5,305 nt of DNA from Bacteroidales bacterium (GTDB lineage Bacteria; Bacteroidota; Bacteroidia; Bacteroidales; UBA932): assembly GCA_017551215.1 (NCBI GenBank), contig JAFZMA010000250.1, forward strand, positions 1-5,305. Reading direction: 5' to 3'. Made by a program: the position numbers and the translations under genes. Under the pieces are notes generated by a model. That model saw nothing but the letters and a program-made list of their open reading frames with translations. It did not search any database and had not been told where the DNA came from. Below, piece by piece: positions 1 through 5,305 of the stretch. The stretch's first letter is position 1; each line of letters begins with the position of its first letter.

Positions 1-1566
1 CTCCATGTTCTGGGCAGTCATATCAACAACCGTGTAGGAGTTGTTCTTCTCAAAAACAGCGTAAAGTTTCTCTCTTTCACCGTATGATTTGTAAAACTCC
101 TTCAGGTACATAGACTCTTCTCCGGTGGCATCTATCTTCATTTTGGCCGTCAGCAAGCCATTCTCATCGAGTTTAGCCTGAACGTAATAAGAGGTCTGGT
201 TCTTTGTCAGGGACGTAAGATCTATCCATGGCCTGATACTCTGGTCCTTGACAATCTGCCTGGCTTTAGGCACCAGATAGGTATATGGAAAGATATTGAC
301 ATATCCGGTAGGGATAGCCGCATCTAGCATAAGCACATCTCCCTTGTCTGATGCAACCTTGAGAATAAAAGTGTCAAACGCATCCAGCGAAATGTGGAAA
401 TCCTGAAGTTCGCCACTGGTGCGGAGCTTGACGGCAATCGGCGTAACGGTAAAGCCTGCATACGTCAAAGCGCTGCCTACCAGAGCATTTATGTCTGCAT
501 TGCTTCCAGAAGATTCTTTGAGTACAGAAGATGCCGACTTTGGAATCAGCCTTGTTTTCTTATTCCATTTTACTTTCTGGGTAACGAGATTGCGTATGGC
601 TACAACTTTCTCCAGAAAAGGCATGTCTGATTTCTTTATAGGCTCAACCTCGTCCTTGAACTTGCAGCTGGAGTTCAGTTCACTGAATATGTCGCTCTCC
701 ATTACTCGTTTATCCACATCTGACCACTGGTAAGCCACTGTCTTGGGAACTTGGCCCGGCAGACGTAATGCTGCAAGATCGTAAGAAACGGCGCTATAGA
801 ACTGGCTGATGCAATAGACATTTCCCTCCGCCTTCAGAGCAGGAATGTTGACAGCCCTGTAGTTGTTCTGGAGTGTATTGTAATCCGCATATTTTCCCAT
901 TCCCAGGACGAGTCTTTTAGTCTCGTATGACTGGTTATAGGAATAGAGTTTGAGACCTTGGCTCATAGCATTGAAAACCAGCCATTCCGGATACGATACC
1001 TTAGCTTCCGCACAATTGACCGGAATACTGCCCTGGAAAGTGATGTCACCGATATCCCAGTAATGCTTGTTTAGCCTCTCATATGTTACCTCTATTACGG
1101 AACCGACCTTCACGTTTGGGGCAGAAAAAGTGATTCTCTTGGAATTCTCGGAATACTTCTGGTCAAAAATAAGCTCCTTTCCCATCTTAGTCTTGACCAC
1201 CTTGCCGTTTTCCCAATTGTATGTAGTTACCTTTATATCTTGAATCTTCTCGCTCATTTCACCGTCAGTACGGTAAAAGATTTCAAAATTTCCGATGTTC
1301 TTGGCAGATTCCTTAAGAACCTTGTATCTGAAGCGGTTAATCTTTTTAAGGTAAAACTCAAATCCTGGAGAAACGTATACTGTTCTGGTGAGCTCCTTGT
1401 AGATGACAACAGCTGCGGCAGAAGTATCGCGAGGATAAGATGTCATCTTCACCTCTTCTTCTGAGACGGAATCGAACTTGGGGTTGAACTTGATATCCTG
1501 CCCCTTCAGGGAAGAAAAAGGCAAGACCATAAGAAGCAACAGGGTAAACAAACAAAACCGTTTCAT
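1..1566 (-). CDS. Secreted DUF3857 / transglutaminase-like domain protein, C-terminus cut by the left edge
   Basis: The frame is open for 522 codons from the ATG at 1564-1566 to base 1. The N-terminus MKRFCLFTLLLLMVLPFSS is a signal peptide with a basic start and hydrophobic core; cleavage is likely near KG-QD, residues 22-23, placing the protein in the periplasm or envelope. Residues about 50-220 fit DUF3857, with the typical FSAPNVKVGSVIEVTYE block (147-163). Residues about 310-420 fit a transglutaminase-like fold, including SGSNADINALVGSALTYAGF (353-372) and VLMLDAA (411-417). A beta-rich C-terminal domain begins near 445. Related proteins run to roughly 630-680 residues, so about 100-150 are probably outside. 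Asn356 stands where catalytic Cys is expected and Thr399 roughly where His is expected; Asp415 is kept, so cysteine-protease or crosslinking activity is doubtful. No precise function is known for the family. It starts five bases after hutI without a Shine-Dalgarno sequence and has lower GC than the hut genes. Confidence 0.88.
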   Translation of the reverse strand, partial: MKRFCLFTLLLLMVLPFSSLKGQDIKFNPKFDSVSEEEVKMTSYPRDTSAAAVVIYKELTRTVYVSPGFEFYLKKINRFRYKVLKESAKNIGNFEIFYRTDGEMSEKIQDIKVTTYNWENGKVVKTKMGKELIFDQKYSENSKRITFSAPNVKVGSVIEVTYERLNKHYWDIGDITFQGSIPVNCAEAKVSYPEWLVFNAMSQGLKLYSYNQSYETKRLVLGMGKYADYNTLQNNYRAVNIPALKAEGNVYCISQFYSAVSYDLAALRLPGQVPKTVAYQWSDVDKRVMESDIFSELNSSCKFKDEVEPIKKSDMPFLEKVVAIRNLVTQKVKWNKKTRLIPKSASSVLKESSGSNADINALVGSALTYAGFTVTPIAVKLRTSGELQDFHISLDAFDTFILKVASDKGDVLMLDAAIPTGYVNIFPYTYLVPKARQIVKDQSIRPWIDLTSLTKNQTSYYVQAKLDENGLLTAKMKIDATGEESMYLKEFYKSYGEREKLYAVFEKNNSYTVVDMTAQNME

Positions 1567-1571
1567 AATAA

Positions 1572-2798
1572 TTAATACAGCACTTTGTCTATAAATGGAG
1601 TATGGTGGAAGTATGGGATGAATCCCAGTTCCATCAATTTCTTAGTCACGATAAATGCAGCCTTCTTGCCTGCGGTTATGGAGCCGGCCACATCCCCGCA
1701 GCCCATTGCAGCGGCGGCATTTATAGTGCAGGCGTTGAAGCTTTCCTCCGGGGTAAGTCTCATCCTGATGCAGCCAAGAGCCATCACAAACCTCATATCA
1801 CAGGACGGGGAAGAGCCTGGGTTGCAGTCAGATGCAAGGGCAACAGGAAGACCTGCCCTAACATAGTCCTTGGCCCTGCCGTAAGGCATTCCCAAGAAGA
1901 AGGATGCCCCAGGAAGCATAAGCGGCATAGTATCCGAGTTCCTGAGAACCTCCATCTCCACGTCAGTTGTCCTTTCCAGATGATCCACACTCACTGCGTT
2001 GTACTTCACCCCTACCTGCACACCTCCGGATACCGCAAGTTCGTTGGCATGAATCTTAGGCATCATTCCATATCGAGTTCCAGCCTTTAAAATACGGTCT
2101 GTCTGCTCAACGGTAAAGAAACCCTCATCGCAGAAGACATCCACGAAATCTGCCAGCTTTTCAGAGGCTACGGCGGGTATCATTTCATTGCAGACAAGGT
2201 CTACATACTCATCCTGCCTTCCGGCATACTCACGCCCAACCGCATGGGCACCCAGGAAGGTGGATTTTATGGTAACCGGATACTTATCCTTTAGCCGGCG
2301 AATTACGCGGAGCATCTTGAGCTCGTCTTCTGTCCTCAGACCATATCCGCTCTTTATCTCCATTGTGAGAGTGCCCTTGGAAATCATTTCCTCAAGCCTT
2401 TCAGATGCCTGTGCAAAGAGGTCATCCTCGCTTGTATTGTGCAGCAAATCAGCGGAATTAAGGATTCCGCCACCACGTTTTGCTATCTCTTCGTAACTAA
2501 GGCCGTTTATCTTGTCCACGAATTCTCTCTGGCGGTCTCCGGCATATACTATATGGGTATGCGCATCGCAGAATGCCGGAAGAAGCATCTTGCCTGAAAG
2601 GTCCATCATCTCCATTCCGGAAGGAATCTCTCCGAGGGAAGACATCGGCCCCCAGGAATCAATTTTTCCGTCACGAACCATCAGCCAGGCGTTTTCCAGA
2701 GTCTCTACCCTGTCCATGTCCTTTCCGCAGAGTTTCCTAACTCCCTGAGGCAATATGCCAACTATACGTCCTATGTTTACAAAGAGCCTGTCTTTCAT
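1572..2798 (-). CDS. hutI: Imidazolonepropionase, complete, 408 aa
   Basis: Imidazolonepropionase (EC 3.5.2.7) is a cytoplasmic metal-dependent amidohydrolase that opens the ring of 4-imidazolone-5-propionate to give N-formimino-L-glutamate, the third histidine-breakdown step. The length of 408 residues is typical. A small N-terminal beta domain (about 1-70) precedes the TIM-barrel. Metal ligands are visible as His80-Thr-His82 (bases 2553-2561, in FCDAHTHIVYAGDRQREF), His250 in PKIHANELA and Asp324 in LASDCNPGS. Glu253 and His273 (VDHLE) sit at the expected catalytic positions. Arg89, Tyr152 (in IKSGYGL) and His185 (FLGAHAVG) fit the substrate pocket. These numbers match closely what I recall for the Bacillus subtilis enzyme. 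The ATG lies three bases after the hutH stop. AGAAAG, partly complementary to the 16S 3' end, lies within 2805-2811 inside the hutH tail and may assist initiation. The gene appears intact. Confidence 0.98.
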   Translation of the reverse strand: MKDRLFVNIGRIVGILPQGVRKLCGKDMDRVETLENAWLMVRDGKIDSWGPMSSLGEIPSGMEMMDLSGKMLLPAFCDAHTHIVYAGDRQREFVDKINGLSYEEIAKRGGGILNSADLLHNTSEDDLFAQASERLEEMISKGTLTMEIKSGYGLRTEDELKMLRVIRRLKDKYPVTIKSTFLGAHAVGREYAGRQDEYVDLVCNEMIPAVASEKLADFVDVFCDEGFFTVEQTDRILKAGTRYGMMPKIHANELAVSGGVQVGVKYNAVSVDHLERTTDVEMEVLRNSDTMPLMLPGASFFLGMPYGRAKDYVRAGLPVALASDCNPGSSPSCDMRFVMALGCIRMRLTPEESFNACTINAAAAMGCGDVAGSITAGKKAAFIVTKKLMELGFIPYFHHTPFIDKVLY

Positions 2799-2801
2799 AG
2801 C

Positions 2802-4286
2802 TTACTTTCTCAAGAATTCCACGGACTTTTCCATAAGAGGATGCATGTATGAATCTTTCTCAAGGAAAGGCACTTCCTTACGGTAATCCGCTAACATGCC
2901 TTCTATTACAGGAGAGGAAACGGCTCCGGAAATCCTGTGCCGGAGATCCAGGGCCTGTGCTGCGTTGAACAGCTCGATTGCCAGGACTCTCTCCGTGTTC
3001 TCCACAACACGAACCAGTTTGGTGGCGGCATTCGCTCCCATGCTCACATGGTCTTCCTGACCCTGTGAAGACGGAATGGAATCCGCGGACGCAGGCCAGC
3101 ACAGTCCCTTGTTCTGGCTTACGATTGAAGCAGCCGTGTACTGAGGAATCATGAATCCGCTGTTAAGTCCGCTGTCTGGTGCCAGGAACTGAGGAAGCCC
3201 CCTCTGCCCGGAAATAAGACGGAAAGTCCTTCTCTCTGAGATATTTGCCAGCTCGCTCATAGCGATTGCAAGGGTATCCATAGGAATGGCTATAGGTTCT
3301 CCGTGGAAGTTTCCTGCGGAGATTATCATATCCTCGTCTGGGAATACGTTAGGATTGTCCGTTGCACTGTTTATCTCGTTGTCTATAACGCTTTCCACAT
3401 AGCGTATATTGTCCTTTACAGCCCCGTGAACCTGCGGAATGCAGCGGAAAGAATATGGGTCCTGAACGTGCTTCTTTGGCATGGAAATCAGTTTGCTTCC
3501 TTCCAGCAGCCCCATAAATCTCTCTGCCGTGTCTATCTGTCCCCGATGTCTTCTAAGTCTGTGAGTCAGAGGATAGAACGGCTCAATCCTTCCATCGTAT
3601 GCCTCCAGGCTCATGGCCCCTATTCTGTCTGCCCAAAGGCTCAGCCTATGGCACTGAATCAAAGACCAGACGGCGTGAGCGCTCATAAACTGCGTTCCGT
3701 TCAGAAGGGCAAGTCCCTCCTTGCTCTGAAGCCTGATTGGCTCCCATCCCTTGATTGCAAGCACCTCGGAACTTGGCATTGTCTTGCCCTGATAAACCAC
3801 TTCTCCAAGACCAAGCAGAGGAAGAGCCAGATGCGCCAGCGGAGCCAAGTCTCCGGATGCTCCAAGAGAGCCCTGCTGATAAACTACCGGCAGTATGTCA
3901 CCGTTGAACATGTCTATCAGCCTCTGGACTGTAACCAGCTGTGCTCCAGAATGTCCGTAAGACAGGCACTGGACTTTCAAAAGAAGCATCAGCTTTACGA
4001 TTTCCGGCCTTACTTTCTCTCCAAAGCCGCAAGCGTGGCTTACCACCAGATTGTACTGGAGCTGGCTTAACTGGTCTTCCGGAATCGTGACATTGCAAAG
4101 AGAACCGAATCCGGTAGTAACTCCATAAACCGGCCTTCCTATGTCCTCCATCTTGCTGTCCAGATACTTGCGGCATTTGATTATCGCTTCCTCAGCCTCC
4201 CGGCTAAGGCAAAGCGTCATTTTGTTGTCTATTATTTCCTTGATTCTCTCCAGGGAGAGATGCTCAAATGATATCTTGTGTTCCAT
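2802..4286 (-). CDS. hutH: Histidine ammonia-lyase (histidase), complete, 494 aa
   Basis: Histidase (EC 4.3.1.3) is a cytoplasmic homotetramer that removes ammonia from L-histidine to give trans-urocanate, the committed step of the pathway. The 494-residue length is normal for the family. Ala143-Ser144-Gly145 (bases 3852-3860) is the triad that cyclises into the MIO electrophile, within GSLGASGDLAPLAHL. Other expected active-site residues are present: Tyr54 in RPVYGVTTGFG, His84 in VVSHACGFGE, Asn196 in LLNGTQ, Tyr278 and Arg281 in QDPYSFRCIPQVHG, Phe327 in GNFHGEP, and Glu411 in GQEDHVSMG. The last motif favours histidase over phenylalanine or tyrosine ammonia-lyases, which usually carry an NQD-type sequence there. 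The start is ATG; the bases just upstream carry only a weak ACAGG four bases from it, so initiation may be coupled to hutU or leaderless in style. The gene ends with TAA three bases before hutI. The protein appears intact and active. Confidence 0.98.
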   Translation of the reverse strand: MEHKISFEHLSLERIKEIIDNKMTLCLSREAEEAIIKCRKYLDSKMEDIGRPVYGVTTGFGSLCNVTIPEDQLSQLQYNLVVSHACGFGEKVRPEIVKLMLLLKVQCLSYGHSGAQLVTVQRLIDMFNGDILPVVYQQGSLGASGDLAPLAHLALPLLGLGEVVYQGKTMPSSEVLAIKGWEPIRLQSKEGLALLNGTQFMSAHAVWSLIQCHRLSLWADRIGAMSLEAYDGRIEPFYPLTHRLRRHRGQIDTAERFMGLLEGSKLISMPKKHVQDPYSFRCIPQVHGAVKDNIRYVESVIDNEINSATDNPNVFPDEDMIISAGNFHGEPIAIPMDTLAIAMSELANISERRTFRLISGQRGLPQFLAPDSGLNSGFMIPQYTAASIVSQNKGLCWPASADSIPSSQGQEDHVSMGANAATKLVRVVENTERVLAIELFNAAQALDLRHRISGAVSSPVIEGMLADYRKEVPFLEKDSYMHPLMEKSVEFLRK

Positions 4287-4303
4287 AAAACCTGTTAATA
4301 GTC

Positions 4304-5305
4304 TTAAAATATGGACAATGCGTCATTCAAAAGATCATCGTCTGCATGGTTTGGCATTGTAACCTTCAGGGATGGAGTGCGGTCCATTTCCCTGCGGATG
4401 GCATCCTCAGCACCCTTGTTGCGAGCCCAGCTGCGCCTTGCAATGCCGTTATTCACATCCCAGTGAAGCATTTCCCTGATGTGGCGTGCGGAATCTTCCG
4501 TGCCGTCTACAACCATTCCGAATCCACCGTTGATGACTTCACCCCAGCCTACTCCACCGCCGTTATGAATTGATACCCAGGTAGCTCCGCGGAAACCGTC
4601 TCCAATAACGTTCTGTACGGCCATATCCGCTGTGAACTGGCTGCCATCATAGATATTGGAAGTCTCGCGGAACGGAGAATCTGTTCCGGACACGTCGTGA
4701 TGGTCTCTTCCCAGCACTATCGGAGCCTTGATTTCTCCCTTCCTTATAGCATCGTTGAACTTGAGGGCAATAGTGGTCCTTCCTATTGCATCCGCATATA
4801 GGATTCTGGCCTGAGAGCCCACTACAAGGTTGTTACGGCCTGCTTCCTCTATCCAGTGGATGTTGTCCAGCATCTGCATCTTTATGTCGTCCGTTGCAGT
4901 CTTGCTTTCTTCCAGAAGGGCCTCAACTGCAAGGGCATCGCTCTTTGCAAGGTCCTCAGGATCCTCGCTCATGCACACCCAGCGGAACGGGCCGAATCCG
5001 TAATCGAAGTACAGAGGGCCCATAATGTCCTGAACGTATGAAGGATAACGGAATGTACCGTCTGCCTTCATTACATCTGCACCTGCCCTTGAAGACTCCA
5101 GCAGGAAAGCATTGCCGTAGTCGAAGAAATACATTCCCCTGTCGTTCAGGCGGTTGATTGCGGCTATCTGCCTTCTCAGCGATGCCTGAACCGCCTCCTT
5201 GAACCTCTCCGGCTCTTCCGCCATCATCCTCTGCGATTCTTCAAGGCTGTAGCCAACAGGATAATAGCCGCCTGCCCAAGGATTGTGCAAAGATGTCTGG
5301 TCTGA
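4304..5305 (-). CDS. hutU: Urocanate hydratase (urocanase), C-terminal half; gene continues past the right edge
   Basis: Urocanase (EC 4.2.1.49) is a cytoplasmic NAD+-dependent enzyme that hydrates urocanate to 4-imidazolone-5-propionate, the second step of histidine breakdown. The window holds 333 residues plus the TAA stop. The reading frame is open to the last base, beginning SDQTSLHNPWAGGYYPVGY, which is an internal urocanase motif. A TTG at 5288-5290 is therefore an internal Leu, not a start. Further family blocks, in visible numbering, are GPLYFDYGFGPFRW (about 96-109), GRDHHDVSGTDSPFRE (about 199-214) and GATWVSIHNGGGVGWGEV (about 240-257). These match the long, about 660-680-residue form found in Bacteroidota and animals better than the about 555-residue proteobacterial form. 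The short form's signature Cys segment (QGLPARICW) reads GSQARILYAD here, with Leu169 at the Cys position. The N-terminal NAD-binding part is outside the window. The stop lies 17 bases before hutH. Confidence 0.97.
   Translation of the reverse strand, partial: SDQTSLHNPWAGGYYPVGYSLEESQRMMAEEPERFKEAVQASLRRQIAAINRLNDRGMYFFDYGNAFLLESSRAGADVMKADGTFRYPSYVQDIMGPLYFDYGFGPFRWVCMSEDPEDLAKSDALAVEALLEESKTATDDIKMQMLDNIHWIEEAGRNNLVVGSQARILYADAIGRTTIALKFNDAIRKGEIKAPIVLGRDHHDVSGTDSPFRETSNIYDGSQFTADMAVQNVIGDGFRGATWVSIHNGGGVGWGEVINGGFGMVVDGTEDSARHIREMLHWDVNNGIARRSWARNKGAEDAIRREMDRTPSLKVTMPNHADDDLLNDALSIF

Larger units (their letters stand above)
1..5305 (-). other. Apparent polycistronic unit hutU-hutH-hutI-DUF3857 gene (both ends outside the window)
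   Basis: All four genes lie on the minus strand with gaps of 17 bases (4287-4303), 3 bases (2799-2801) and 5 bases (1567-1571). None of these gaps can hold a full promoter or a rho-independent terminator, so cotranscription is the simplest reading, although a promoter inside a coding region cannot be excluded. The first three products catalyse three successive steps from histidine to formiminoglutamate. Any histidine- or urocanate-responsive promoter, regulator or transporter would be upstream of hutU, beyond the right edge. The end of the unit would be downstream of the DUF3857 gene, beyond the left edge. Confidence 0.82.

Noticed and set aside
394..733. Two overlapping plus-strand open frames of 78 and 104 codons opposite the DUF3857 gene
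   Set aside because: They are covered by the 522-codon minus-strand frame, which has a signal peptide and coherent domains. The plus-strand products have no coherent features.
1602..2090. A 162-codon plus-strand open frame opposite hutI
   Set aside because: It is antisense to intact hutI, has no family resemblance that I recognise, and is rich in His, Ser and Arg as expected of a shadow frame.
3303..4070. A 255-codon plus-strand open frame opposite hutH
   Set aside because: It lies wholly antisense to a histidase with all its catalytic motifs, shows no recognisable domain, and its composition is what the hutH codons give when read backwards.
4287..4303. Possible promoter or ribosome-binding site in the hutU-hutH gap
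   Set aside because: The gap is 17 bases, too short for a promoter. The ACAGG is only four bases from the ATG, closer than usual for a Shine-Dalgarno site.
5288..5290. TTG as a possible start codon of hutU
   Set aside because: The frame continues upstream to the window edge with SDQTS, part of a conserved internal urocanase motif, so this TTG encodes an internal Leu.
1..5305. Search for an undescribed system such as a defence island, toxin pair, repeat array or mobile element
   Set aside because: All sequence is accounted for by four contiguous genes, three of them well-known metabolic enzymes. I saw no direct or inverted repeats, transposase or tRNA remnants, or small gene pairs.

Overview
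The window is fully occupied by four genes on the minus strand, packed head to tail with gaps of 17, 3 and 5 bases. It looks like part of one histidine-utilisation (hut) transcription unit followed by a cell-envelope-type gene. No gene-free stretch longer than 17 bases exists. I see no RNA gene, mobile element, repeat array or CRISPR, and no convincing promoter or terminator. Both the upstream promoter and the downstream end of the unit must lie outside the window.

In transcription order (right to left): (1) hutU, urocanate hydratase, missing its N-terminal half at the right edge; (2) hutH, histidine ammonia-lyase, complete; (3) hutI, imidazolonepropionase, complete; (4) a secreted protein with a DUF3857 domain and a transglutaminase-like domain, whose C-terminus runs off the left edge. 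This fourth gene covers bases 1-1566 and is open for all 522 visible codons.

HutH converts L-histidine to urocanate plus ammonia, HutU hydrates urocanate to imidazolonepropionate, and HutI opens that ring to N-formimino-L-glutamate. The enzyme for the next step (formimidoylglutamase HutG, HutF plus deformylase, or formimidoyltransferase FtcD) is not in the window. The DUF3857 protein has no obvious role in histidine breakdown. It starts only 5 bases after hutI, is probably cotranscribed, and has a visibly lower GC content.

The likely source is a Bacteroidota bacterium, probably Bacteroidales. The reasons are the signal-peptide plus DUF3857 plus degenerate transglutaminase architecture, common in that phylum; a urocanase of the long, animal-like type; and start sites with poor or no Shine-Dalgarno sequence. 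This assignment is an inference from protein style, not from a search. The window is mostly an ordinary catabolic operon. The points worth a second look are the appended DUF3857 gene, its lost catalytic residues, and the urocanase subtype.
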